Under the pieces are notes generated by a model. The model was not told where the DNA came from, ran no database searches, and was given only the letters and a program-made list of their open reading frames with translations. Shown here in pieces: positions 36,801-48,330 of a stretch of DNA of 64,000 bases; positions within the stretch are counted from its first letter, which is position 1; the number at the start of each line of letters is the position of its first letter. Location: positions 3,968,001-4,032,000 of the forward strand of contig CM070633.1 in the NCBI GenBank assembly GCA_036346255.1, written 5' to 3'. The translations under genes and the position numbers were made by a program. This DNA is from Ampelocalamus luodianensis. Taxonomy: Eukaryota > Streptophyta > Magnoliopsida > Poales > Poaceae.

Positions 36801-38861
36801 CTCTGTTAGTGCACTTTAATATGAAATAGGTTTTGAATATGTTTATATTTCTGGAAAATGCATTGTGCTAGTTTTGCAACTTAGAAAAATCATAAGAAAA
36901 TCATTATAACTCCTAATTTAGTAAACTCAACTTTGCTGTTATTAGGATGTCATCATCTGCCTGCTATAAAAATCTCAGACCTTAGATCATTCTAGAAATT
37001 TTCGCCATGAACAGTACCAGTATTTAATTTAGAGAATTTATAGGCTGAGAGAATGAATTTTGATCATAACTTTTTCATGCTTAGTCCAAATGCAGAAATT
37101 CTTGTTTCTCAAATTGTCTAAAATCAACCTCTAGCCGTTGTACAAATTTCTTGAGATTTGGATGTCTTTTGCTGGAGTTTTGTTTGGTGTTCTTCGTTCT
37201 TATTTGGTTTTATCGCATTTTCGCGTTAGGTTCTGAAGATTATATTGAATCTGATAATCCTCCTCTGCAGCAAGAGCAAGACCAGCAAGGCAAGCAGTTT
37301 GATCATGTTAATCCCAGTATTTTAAGTATTTATGTTGATTACAAATTCTATGTATGCATTGCTACTTTGTGTTAAACTATTGTCGTTAGTTGGCCTAGTA
37401 GATGCATTCCCTTAGGCAAATGATTATTCTCTACTACCATTGAGCCTAGGTATTGCTGTGATTTAGAGTTCGTGGATGAGCTCTTGTCACTTAGTAGTTG
37501 GCGAATTAATTGCTTAGCCATGCTTAGCATCCGGTAGAAATAGGCGGTTATCGACTTGTCGATAACCTTGATCACACAAAACTTATTATGATTTATGATT
37601 TCCACCTTGTGCCATGTCTACTTATGAAAACTAAAAACTGAAAACAAAATGATTTAGACTTGGGCACAATGGTAAGATGGTGTGATTTTGGGTGTGACTG
37701 GAATGGTGCCCGAGTCAACAAGGACCGAACATCTTGTTACACTAAACCAAGCATTTTAGCGTGCTAACCACACTAGAGGGTATGGGACCTCTCTTGACTT
37801 AGTACTTTGGCGTGTATTGGCTCCGGTCGCAGGAGTCGCGGGAGGGATGGAGGTGGGAGCATTGTAGTGTCCGAAAGGTTTCCCCCCCGTAACGGGTGGT
37901 TGTCTTTCGGCTTGCAATGTAAGCGTATGGGTTTCTATCCATACGAGCGGCTCGTAGTTAATATACAATATTGGAAAAGGTCTCGTAGGACTTAGCGGTA
38001 CAAAGATACCTTCTAAGTGTGCTTTGTGGCTTAAAGGCGATCTCAAGTGTGGGTACATTGGTACACCTGCAGGTTAAAACTATTCGAATAGCCTCGTCTA
38101 GGTTATGGACACGCTTGGCAAGGTCTTTCAAGAGTTAGACTACAACCTTTTAATTAAAACTTGATGGGTGGTACGAATCGAGGATTCGTGCTATGTTGTG
38201 GTGGCTATTGGGATAGTCACTTCTAGGTGGTTACTTGTAATTATCATTATTCTCATTGTTACTTTCAATGATTAAATTTATTTGTAAACTTGCTTTCAAA
38301 TGTATTACATTATTGCAAATAAAGTTGGCTTCATGCAAAATGAGACATACAACCTCCACCTAAATAAGCTTGCATGTAGTTTATGAATAGGTCGCTATTC
38401 CACACGTCGATCTTATGGTACAAAGACAATCTTTGTACTCGAGATGCTATGCTTAATTGTTCTCACAGCAGAGGAAGAAGGTGAGCTGAGGGCCTCACTT
38501 TTGTGAGTGTGTTGTGGTAGCTTATGGGCGACTAGCTTAGCGGCCGTCGGTTGCCTTGTGGGTGTGTGGCTAACCTGGTCGACTTTTGTTCTAGCCATCT
38601 TATGGCGCTTTTTGCTTCATTGTCATTCTTGTATATTGTTCTATTTGGCGGTCGGCTCTCTTTTGTAATATCTTTATTTTATGTATGTCGTTGTTGAACT
38701 TAGTGATAATTGTTGTATGGAAATGATGTATGATTTTGTGTTGATGAGCGTGTGCTGCATTTCTGGGAAGCACATGCCCAGCGAGGCTTAGAATGTTTAA
38801 TTAGTAATGCTAGAACCAATTGGAGGTTAAGTGTTACTAGTTAAATATTCGGGTCCTCACA
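33867..38861 (+). repeat. 5' giant LTR, 4995 bp
   Basis: From TGTAACATCCCAATTTTGGG to GGGTCCTCACA. It carries a telo-box (34876-34884), a TATA box (34894-34900) and the core palindrome (CTATTCGAATAG 38080-38091). Open frames inside are not genes. Confidence 0.9.
34876..34900 (+). promoter_or_regulatory. Telo-box plus TATA box, 5' LTR promoter
   Basis: AAACCCTAA followed nine bases later by TATAAAT; the same pair as in the solo LTR and the 3' LTR. Confidence 0.65.
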
Positions 38862-38865
38862 AAGT

Positions 38866-38877
38866 TGGTATCGAGCC
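38866..38877 (+). promoter_or_regulatory. Primer-binding site with a missing base
   Basis: TGGTATCGAGCC lies four bases after the 5' LTR. It equals the initiator-Met site TGGTATCAGAGCC minus the A of CAG. The loss falls at a CAG, like most LTR-LTR differences in this element, so it may be a sequence error. Confidence 0.75.
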
Positions 38878-39782
38878 ATCTCGACCATAGAAACCCTAGC
38901 TTGGTCGCCTTGTAGGATGTTCTGAAAACCTATTTTCAAGAGTCAAATGGTTTATGAAAATTAAGTAAGTTATCAGATTTTATTCCTTACCTATCTTAGT
39001 TTTCTTCTCTCATCTTGTTCTAGTTTGAGTTTTGAAAATTGTTTTCCTCTCATCTTCTTCCAAAGGATAGTCCTTATCGTTTAATTTGGGTTTTGGGGAC
39101 CAATGAGTTTGGCAAATTGAAGTGTTGGCTGCCCTTCTACATGGTTTTGAAGCTTCTGGAATGGAGAATTTCGACTAGGAGCTTGGATGCAAAATCTGGA
39201 CAGCAAGCGTCAATTTCCGGACAGCAAGCTCAACGGTTCTAAAGAAGGTAGATAATGAGAGGATAATTCAACTAAAACTGGTGAAAATAAAAGGGTAAGA
39301 AGTGATATTAGTTGGCTAATTGTCTAGCACCATTATTAGTAGTCTTACTGCGCCTTTTGGTCGTGTGAGTATTTGAGATGCATCTTTGAGATTTACCTTC
39401 CTAAACCGATTGCTCGTCATTTCCATACGAGTTAGTCGCACCGGAAGTTGGTTTTGTGACTTAAGACCTTGTCTTGACTTTGTGTTATTTTGGGCTTCTT
39501 GAGTTCACTCCCTTGCGGTTATGGTTTTCCCTGCCTTAAGTTTTGGGTTTGGCCCTTGTCGTCTTAGTATTTACCCCCACCTCAACTTTGTGAAATTCCT
39601 AGTCCTTGGCTCCTTCGTTTTCTTGACTTCTAATTTTGGGTTGCGTTTCGACCCATCCTTTCGTAGCGGGATGTGCGGGACGGACTGACAGAGACTAGGT
39701 CAACAGATGGTAGGGGTGAGAATCTCCGCCCCAATCTGTCAGACAAGGATTGCAAGCGCCTCCTCGGCGATTGTGATGGATT

Positions 39783-40582
39783 GTGGTCTCCTTTTGCTTT
39801 GTGACCACAGTAAAGAGAGCCGTGTCGCGAAGGTTGCAACCACAGGAAGGCTGTGTCCGTTGTTGTGGTGAGGAAGGACACTCTGAGACGGGTGTACCAC
39901 GACTTGCCCAAATTGTGATGAAGAGCACCTACCGGAAACTCTCCGTCGCCAAAGTCACTTGTTTTCTCTGTGAGGGAAGCACTCACTCTTCCAAAGAGTG
40001 TAGCATGAGTGCAGTGATCGCGGATCATTAAAGCTTCGGCCGTCGCTTCTTGATCGTCTACAAGTATCGCAATCGCCAATGCTTCGGACTGAGAAGTTCT
40101 TGGATGATTTGTCGGTGGAGCCGCGGGACAAATTACCGGTTATACCTTTCCCAACTTTGATTGTGGTCGAAAATCCCTTTGTTCTTTGGGGCGAGAAAGG
40201 AAAGCCAAAGGATCGTCGCAAGCGTCAACGGATAGCTGTTGTCACTTGTTTCTTCTGCAACAACGAGGGTCACTATGCGCATAATTGTCCTAAGGAGAGT
40301 GCAGCCACCCCTCGTCCTCTGCAGGCCGTGCCCCAATCTCGTGCACCTGCGAGTCAGCAGAGCGGCCTCCGCAATCTAACCGAAGTCACTTGTTTCCTCT
40401 GCAAACTCAAGGGCCATTATGCTAATAATTGTCCTAAGAGGTCGGGCGACAAACCTCGTTTCTTTTCGCGGCCCGTGATTCGATCACATGCACCTGCGAA
40501 ACATCGTGACCTGAGGGTTGTTCGTACTCAAGTCAACCCCATCTCAGCTGGGAAAGCTCAGGAGGTACCCGACGTCGTTTAG
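39783..40582 (+). CDS. Gag-like protein with several zinc knuckles (frame interrupted)
   Basis: The clearest open segment is 40079-40582 (167 codons). It has two CCHC knuckles: CFFCNNEGHYAHNC (40247-40288) and CFLCKLKGHYANNC (40391-40432), both Cys-x2-Cys-x4-His-x4-Cys. In another frame, 39783-40031 holds CFLCEGSTHSSKEC (about 39960-40001). Near 39850 CVRCCGEEGHSE is a partial fourth. Such knuckles bind the element's RNA in gag. The break between segments may be a real shift or a consensus error at C-N-G sites. No capsid, protease or RT motif was found, so it could also be an RNA-binding scrap rather than full gag. Confidence 0.6.
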
Positions 40583-41228
40583 GTACGCTTCTTGTTAACC
40601 CTTGCCCTGATACTATTTTAGTCAATTCATGAGTATCTCATTTCCTTGTATCCCCATCTTTTGCTGCTCTTGGTGGCCTTCGTTTTGATCTTTTATCCAA
40701 GCCGGTACCATCGATCCCGCCAAAAAAATCTCTTGCTAATCTATCCCGAACCCCTAGATGCCTTCTAGGATATCATCGTTTATTTGACTTGGGTAGCACA
40801 TTCCTTTCCCTATATATCCAAGGGTATCACATACCGTTATTGCCTCAAATTTGGTGGCCTGAGGGCCATAGCTCCTTAAACAAACTAGTGCGGAGGGATG
40901 ACTCCGTATAGCTAGTTATCAAGTCGAGGCCCCATTCGTTAGTGGAGTAACCAGACAAATCGCTCCACCAGCTAACAACGACCTTGCACCATCAACCATG
41001 GAACCTAGAAAGATCTCTCAGTCTGTCAATCCTTGGTATATCCGGACACAGTAAGTCCCTCGTGCCAACTAAAGTGGCATATTTTCTACTGATCAAAACC
41101 AAGATTCGACGGTCACTTGGCTAAGCATGCGCCTCAAAATCGTAAGCTTGCATGGCACCGATGGTGCTCTGTGCCCATGTTCGGACTACCCTCTTTCTTT
41201 TCAGTGGCGAATCTCGGACGAGATTCTT

Positions 41229-41241
41229 GTAAGGGGAGAGT
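41229..41241 (+). promoter_or_regulatory. Polypurine tract of the 12.4-kb element
   Basis: GTAAGGGGAGAGT immediately precedes the 3' LTR. Confidence 0.75.
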
Positions 41242-44200
41242 TGTAACATCCCAATTTTGGGCTTGTGTTTCAAATGTAAGAAAATGAGTAGAAATTAAAA
41301 CTTTTCTTACATCATGTATTTCCTTTGTGTCTTGAACAAGTATTGTACAAAAGGTTATGGAAGTACAAAGTCACAAGTCCTTGATCCAAATCTGGTTCCT
41401 TCAAAAACAATCTTGTCAAACCTTTTGATCATCCTCTGGGAATATTTTTCCTAAGTTCTTGGGATGGTATGTGACCCCTCTGAAAAATTTCACAATTTTT
41501 AGAAATTGTTTGAATATTTTAGAGGCGATCAAACTGTTTGACTCTTAGTCAAACCTAAAACCAGTACCTTGTAGAATTTTTGGAGAAAAATACAATGCAT
41601 AAAAACCTCTGAAAATTTTACACAAGGTCAATGTCCCAGTCAGCAAGCTCCTGTAAAAATTTCAGAATTTTTGGAGTTATTTTGCTACCCCAAATAAATC
41701 CTCAAAAGTCTCAGCATATTTAAAACCTAAAAACTAATTTCACTATTCATTGGGTTCGAGTCGGGCTCGAGTCCGAGCCACTTGACTTGGTTGAACCACC
41801 TAACTGCACCGAGCCGCGTTTTAAAACGCGCGTACAATCTCAGCCGTTGGATTCAAATCGCTCGGCCCACGTTCATGTGAGCATTCGGACCCTCCGGTTG
41901 CATTAACAAATTGGGACCGTTGGATCTCAATCCAACCGTCCAGATTTCCGTAGGCAATCGGACTGTCCGGCGAACTCGTTTAATCGTGACCGTCCATTTT
42001 CAGTCCAACGGTTACTGTTCGCTTTTCTGTTCTTCTTCCTCCTCGGCTTCTCAGATGCGTGAGCGTTCATGGCGAGAGAGAGAGAGCATGGGGGCTTGTT
42101 GTGTCACTTGAGCGTGCCTCGTCAACGTTTCTCTGCAAGGCATTTAATGCGCAACAGGCTTTCTCCTCCATGGTCACCGTGCTCACTTGCTCCCATCACT
42201 TCTTGGTCCATGACCGTGGCATGAACCGAGCTCACCATGGACTCGGGTTCTTGCTCAAAACCCTAATTCCTTTCCTATAAATTGGCCTCTAGGTCCTCAC
42301 GTGTTCTTTTGCACCACACCTAGCTACTCTCTGTGTTTGAGCTCAAAACCATCTCAAACCTTCAATCCACCATTGTTGGTCGTAGAGCTCCCATGGCGGC
42401 CTTGGTGTCCAGTGGTTTATCTTCAACATTTCTTGCACCCTTTTGAACTCCTCAACCTCCTTTGTATTTCCCCTAACTTGATTTTGGGTTGCATTCACAG
42501 GAATCACTCAATTTTAAGTTTGGAGATTTTCGGTTGGTTTCACCCCCTTTCTTCTCCAGCTCCGGTAAGTGGTTCTTTTTGCAATTACTTGCTTTTGGAG
42601 CCTCTTTGAGCTATAATGAAGCTGTGGTGATGATTTGGTTCCACTCATTTTGCTCAGAACCTCATCTTCCACTTCATCTTCTTCGGCTCCGGTGGACTTC
42701 ATCGTGTTCAAGTCTTCCCCGGCCATCTTTGAAGCTCCTCTCGGTTAAGGTAGCTTCTATGTAGTCCCTAGAAGTCATGGCACTCGCTTTCCCGGACTGC
42801 AGCGGAGCATTTTTGCTATTTTCATGTTTTACCGAAAATGGCTCCATCTTGTTTTCCGGCTCGCCGGCGTTCTAGACCTCCACCGCCGGCGAGGTCACCA
42901 CCATTGGGTCCGCAGCACTATTGCGAACCCATTTTGATAGTTTGTGGGCGCCGGCGCGACCGAGTCGCCGGCGACAAGCCGTCAAAGCCACTCGGGTTTT
43001 GCCGGTTGAGAAGCTCCGTTGTCGTCAAATAATTAGGACACAGTTAATACCCAATCATTAGAAGCATTAATGGTGTCTTAATCTGGCCTAATGTCTCACT
43101 GACATGTGGGTCCAGCCCCCTTAAATCACCCGCTGGCGTTTATCCGCGCGTTTAGGCATCATTAATGCTAATCATGGGTTAATTAAAGTGTCGGCTCTAT
43201 TGGCTGTCGGAAATAACCCCTGTGCCACTGCCAGGTGGGCCCGTGAGCTCAAAACCGAAAACCAGAAGTCATTAGGGCTGATTTTGGGTTATTTATTGCT
43301 AATCATTGTTAGCAATAACTGTGTCCGAGATTACCTTTTGGGTCATCGACGTGTGGGCCTCTCGTCCTAAATCGCCTCTGTTCAAAATCTTTAGGACACA
43401 TTAATTGCTAATCATCACTAATCATTGGTCATTAGTAATTAATTGGTCGCCCTAAAAGCCTCCTTTAAGTCATCGCCGGGTGGGTCCACGTGCGTGCGTG
43501 TGTTAAATCTCGCATGTGTGACTCTCGATCATCGACATGCGCCCCACGTGTCAAGCCTCGGATTGCACTTCGATCTTGGACCACCGTCCATTTGCGATCT
43601 GCGCCTAGATTTTGTATGCGTTCGGACCTCGGCCCTCATCATTCTTGGCCGTCCATCACTTGATCTCGCGCCACGATCGTGCGTGCGTCGGACCTTCCGA
43701 CCGAGGCGTGATCGAGCCGTTCATCCTTAGATCGGCGGTGCGTGGATCGTCGAGGCAACCGCACCGCCCGGTTGCATCCTTCTCGTGGCCGTTGGATCTT
43801 GATCCAACGGTGGGCTCTGTTATGAATCGCGCGCGCGCCTGTTCTCGCGCGTGGGTCGAGGATGTTAGATCGAGGGCTCGTGCGCCCACGTCGTTTATTC
43901 CGTTTCGATTGGATTTCATTTACGTAAGTATTTATTTATCAACTAAAAATTGTATCGTAACTTTAGAAATTCATAACTAAATCATTTAACTCCTTTTAGG
44001 TATTTCCAGTGTAGTAAATTCTTATACCTCGTAGTTTAATATAAAAATGTTTTTGAGCATGTTCTGTCACAAAAAAAATCGTGTAACTCAAATAACTTGA
44101 TTTACGCAATTTTGAATATCCCAAAATAGAATTAAACTTGTAAAATGCATATCTTTTCTGTATAACTCCAAATTGTGCGAGATTAATTTTGTTAAATCCC

Positions 44201-46241
44201 TCTGTTAGTGCACTTTAATATGAAATAGGTTTTGAATATGTTTATATTTACGGAAAATGCATTGTGCTAGTTTTTCAACTTAGAAAAATCATAAGAAAAT
44301 CATTATAACTCCTAATTTAGTAAACTCAACTTTCTTGTTATTAGGATGTCATCATCACTGCTATAAAAATCTCGGACCTTAGATCATTCTAGAAATTTTC
44401 GCCATGAACAGCATGCAGTATTTAATTTAGAGAATTTATAGGTGAGAGAATGAATTTTGATCATAACTTTTTCATGCTTAGTCCAAATGCGAAATTCTTG
44501 TTTCTCAAATTGTCTAAAATCAACCTCTAGCCGTTGTACAAATTTCTTGAGATTTGGATGTCTTTTGCTGGAGTTTTGTTTGGTGTTCTTCGTTCTTATT
44601 TGGTTTTATCGCATTTTCGCGTTAGGTTAGAAGATTATATTGAATCGAGAATCCTCCTCTGCAAGAGCAAGACCAAGCAAGGCAAGCGGTTTGATCATGT
44701 TAATCCCATATTTTAAGTATTTATGTTGATTACAAATTCTATGTATGCATTGCTACTTTGTGTTAAACTATTGTCGTTAGTTGGCCTAGTAGATGCATTT
44801 CCTTAGGCAAATGATTATTCTCTACTACCATTGAGCCTAGGTATTCTTTGTGATTTAGAGTTCGTGGATGAGCTCTTGTCACTTAGTAGTTGGCGAATTA
44901 ATTGCTTAGCCATGCTTAGCATCCAGTAGAAATGGCGTTATCGACTTGTCGATAACCTTGATCACACAAAACTTATTATGATTTATGATTTCCACCTTGT
45001 GCCATGTCTACTTATGAAAACTAAAAAGCGAAAACAAAATGATTTAGACTTGGGCACAATGGTAAGATGGTGTGATTTTGGGTGTGATGGAATGGTGCCG
45101 AGTCAACAAGGACCGAACATCTTGTTACACTAAACCAAGCATTTTAGCGTGCTAACCACACTAGAGGGTATGTGACCTCTCTTGACTTAGTACTTTGGCG
45201 TGTATTGGCTCCGGGTCGCAGGAGTCGCGGGAGGGATGGAGGTGGGAGCATTGTAGTGTCCGAAGGTTTCCCGTAACGGTGGTTGTCTTTCGGCTTGCAA
45301 TGTAGCGTATGGGTTTCTATCCATACGAGCGGCTCGTAGTTAATATACAATATTGGAAAAGGTCTCGTAGGACTTAGCGGTACAAAGATACCTTGGAAGT
45401 GTGCTTTGTGGCTTAAAGGCGATGCGAGTGTGGGTACATTGGTACACCCTGCAGGTTAAAACTATTCGAATAGCCTCGTCCTAGGTTATGGACACGCTTG
45501 GCAAGGTCTTTCAAGAGTTAGACTACAACCTTTTTAATTAAAACTTGATGGGTGGTACGAATCAGGGATTCGTGCTATGTTGTGGTGGCTATTGGGATAG
45601 TCACTTCTAGGTGGTTACTTGTAATTATCATTATTCTCGCTATTACTTTCAACAGTTAAATTTATTTGTAAACTTGCTTTCAAATGTATTACATTATTGC
45701 AAATAAAGTTGGCTTCATGCAAATGAGACATACAACCTCCACCTAAATAAGCTTGCATGTAGTTTATGAATAGGTCCGCTATTCCACACGTCATCTTGCG
45801 GGTACAAAGACAATCTTTGTACTCGGATGCTATGCTTAATTGTTCTGTTGGAGGAAGAAGGTGAGCTCGAGGCCTCACTTTTGTGAGTGTGTTGTGGTAG
45901 CTATGGCGACTAGCTTAGCGGCCCTGGGTTGCCATGTGGGTGTGTGGCTAACCTGGTCGACTTTTGTTCTAGCCATCTTATGGCGCTTTTGCTTCCGCTG
46001 TCATTCTTGTATATTGTTCTATTTGGCCGGTCGGCTCTCTTTTGTAATATCTTTATTTTATGTATGTCGTTGTCGAACCTAGTGATAATTGTTGTATGGA
46101 AATGATGTATGATTTTGTGTTGATGAGCGTGTGCTGCATTTCTGGGAAGCACATGCCCATCGAGGCTTAGAATGTTTAATTAGTAATGCTAGAACCAATT
46201 GGAGGTTAAGTGTTACTAGTTAAATATTCCGGGTCCTCACA
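41242..46241 (+). repeat. 3' giant LTR, 5000 bp
   Basis: From TGTAACATCCCAATTTTGGG to GGGTCCTCACA, with telo-box (42258-42266), TATA box (42276-42282), GGTAAGTGG near 42564 and core palindrome (45462-45473). It aligns end to end with 33867-38861. Confidence 0.9.
42258..42282 (+). promoter_or_regulatory. Telo-box plus TATA box, 3' LTR promoter
   Basis: AAACCCTAA then TATAAAT with the spacing of the 5' LTR. In this position the promoter would drive outward into 46242 onward. Confidence 0.6.
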
Positions 46242-46600
46242 AAATTAATGTTCATTGTACGATTTGGGATGATGTTTGATAATATGTATCACCCTTTTTT
46301 GACACTACGTTGCAACGCATGGACACCTTACTAGTACTAATATACACTCGTGACACACGTATTACAGGTACCTTAAGTGATATAGCAATATAGTCATGCT
46401 TAGACCTAGGACTTAGGTTGTGCCCGGCCGGCATGGCCCACCTCGCCTCCAGTGAGCCCAACCACAGCCCACTGGCACGCTAGGCCGTCGTCGTGCTATG
46501 CCGGCCCCAGCATGACCCTTTTGCACTGTGGTGGGGTGGATTAGAGGGGGCAAGGTGGTGGACACAGGCACCTGGGCAGGGCCGTTGTCGCCATGGAGGA
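46242..46600. other. Intergenic flank of the 12.4-kb element
   Basis: AT-rich at first, then GC-rich from about 46390 with repeated GGCC/GCCGGC words similar in style to 48190-48320. No gene is supportable. Confidence 0.4.
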
Positions 46601-46799
46601 GCACTACCATCGCCGAGGGCCTCGCCCTGGGCGTCGTCGTGGCCGCCACTAAGTCACCGTTGAATCATGTCACCTTCAACCTCACAGGCGACAGGTTTGG
46701 ACATTCCCGACCACACCGCCGCCACCCCACCTCCTCCCACCACGGGCACCACCTCATCTTGTTTTGCTCGACCAGGAAGAAGGAGAAGGAGGGAGAGGA

Positions 46800-47280
46800 C
46801 AGGACGGTGACGCACAAGTTCGTGGTGGTCATCGCCAAGAGGCCACAAGTCCCTAAGCAGCCGCACGTAGGCGCCACTTGACTGCAGCACGAAATGCCTG
46901 TCGCGAGAACCTCACCGCCGCCCCACGGTTGCACAAGCGAGACCACCGGGAAGACGACCATCAATGGCAGCATGTTGTACCCGACGAGGCTGAAGCACCG
47001 GTACAGGTTGCCATGGGCCCCCATGAGCTTCGATGGGACCATTTGAGGAAGACCGAGGAGGCAGAAAGCCACCAGAGTGTGATGCCCAAGAGGAACCTGA
47101 CAGTAGGGAGCTGGAGGAGGGCTAAGGCCAAGAGGATCAGGAAGGGGCCGGAGAGGTTGGGGTCACTGTGGATGTTGGGTCGGCGACGCGAATGGGGTGA
47201 AGGAGGACAGAGAGGTCCTTCTATCGGATCCAGTCCGTGTCGACTCCGAGCTCCTCCAGGAGGGGTGGCTCATCGTCAAA
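46800..47280 (-). pseudogene. Yip1-domain (YIPF5-like) protein pseudogene
   Basis: Yip1-family proteins are multi-span membrane proteins of ER-Golgi transport. Three pieces in different minus-strand frames line up in family order. DEPPLLEELGVDTDWIR (about 47274-47224) runs to a TAG, then HPIRVADP in the same frame. NLSGPFLILLALALLQL follows near 47160-47110. GNLYRCFSLVGYNMLPLMVV comes last (near 47012-46950), then GGGEVLATG. At least two frameshifts and one stop show it is dead. No introns are apparent, so it may be a retrocopy or a captured fragment. A hAT transposase fragment lies about 0.4 kb to the right. Resemblance is judged by eye. Confidence 0.65.
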
Positions 47281-47485
47281 TCTGAAGCTAGCGGCAGTGA
47301 CGCCTACTTCTCCGACTAGGGCGCTTGCTGATGAGAAGGTGGTCGTGGGGACATAGTAGGGGAGGGTGTAGCAGTGCTTGGGTAAGCTGGGTAGAGGTGG
47401 AAACGGAAGACAAAGGGAAGAGGAAGAATAAGTAAAGAAGAGATGGGAAAATAAAGAAGCCCGAGAAAGCGAAGTGTGAAAAAGG

Positions 47486-47487
<2 letters not shown>

Positions 47488-47527
<40 letters not shown>
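47488..47527 (+). repeat. (AG)n microsatellite, about 20 units
   Basis: An uninterrupted AG run between the Yip1 remnant and the hAT fragment. Confidence 0.95.
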
Positions 47528-47532
<5 letters not shown>

Positions 47533-47696
47533 GGTTAAAAAAAAGGGGAAGGTAAAAATGAGGAAAAAAAGATGGTGTAGAAAATGATAAATAAAATTAA
47601 TTTTGTATAATTGAAATGGACATTAGACACAAATATTTGGGGGGAAAGAAACTAAATTTTATTAATGTTGGATATAAATACAAAGTTAATTCCTCA

Positions 47697-48100
47697 TTAA
47701 AAACCTTGCACCCTAGTGTGGAGTACCCCCAGTAAGAAAAAGAGTACAATAAATACATGCACATACTGACATACATAGATTAAACAAGAAGTAGGATAAT
47801 AAATACAAGATAAAATAGTGGTTGGATTGTAAAAAACTTTCAAAAATTCACGAAAATGACAAGCAACTATCCAATGCCCTTCAGTAACCAACTGTTTACC
47901 ATAATTTGTATTGACGAAGAGAGTGATAATGTACTCATACTTCACGCACCGCTCTAATATAGTATACGTGGAGTTCCATGTCATCTTCATGTTCAGGTTG
48001 AATCTTCTTGACCTCTTATTGTTGGCCCTACAGTAGTTCACGAACTAAGCGTATCTTGGGGCCGAAGATGCAATGAACTGGATAGCATCACTTATGTTGT
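47697..48100 (-). pseudogene. hAT-family transposase fragment (RICESLEEPER-like)
   Basis: An open minus-strand segment of 114 codons (48041-47697) contains MTWNSTYTILERCVKY, TEGHWIVACHFREFLKVFY and YYPTS. These correspond to the central part of plant hAT transposases, where the usual words are RWNSTY, FLKVFY and YPTS. Just upstream a related piece (SSAPRYA, then a stop) continues the match to about 48100. The N-terminal BED zinc finger and the C-terminal dimerisation domain are missing. It is a dead fragment. Confidence 0.75.
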
Positions 48101-48129
48101 TACATTAAGGATGTAACACATGCATCATT

Positions 48130-48330
48130 TGTGGAGAACGAAACCACCAGTGTAGGAATACAGATGCATATGTGAGAACCTCCATGAGCCTGTTTCGTGA
48201 TGCGCCACCCATCGTGCCTGATCGGCAGGCCCAACACAGCCATGCCTTCCGCACTGTGCCGGCCTAGCCCTTCTCCTTTCGTGTAGGGCCGTGCTTTAGG
48301 CCGTGTTGGATCCGTCATGCCAAGCTTATT
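48130..48330. other. GC-rich segment next to the hAT fragment
   Basis: Contains repeated GGCC/GCCGTG words (for example GGGCCGTGCTTTAGGCC near 48287), common in hAT-element flanks of grasses. Probably part of the same dead element; ends not identified. Confidence 0.35.

Larger units (their letters stand above)
33867..46241 (+). mobile_element. Complete non-autonomous retrotransposon with 5-kb LTRs (LARD-like)
   Basis: LTR 33867-38861, interior 38862-41241, LTR 41242-46241, total about 12.4 kb. The five bases on each side (33862-33866 and 46242-46246) are both AAATT, a perfect target duplication, so this is one intact insertion. The two LTRs are near-identical apart from many tiny changes at C-N-G sites, so it is young. 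The interior is only 2.4 kb and codes for a gag-like zinc-knuckle protein, with no pol domain. Over 80 percent of the element is LTR. It resembles the LARD class of grass genomes, but here a gag-like frame remains. Mobilisation would need pol from an autonomous relative. Confidence 0.9.
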
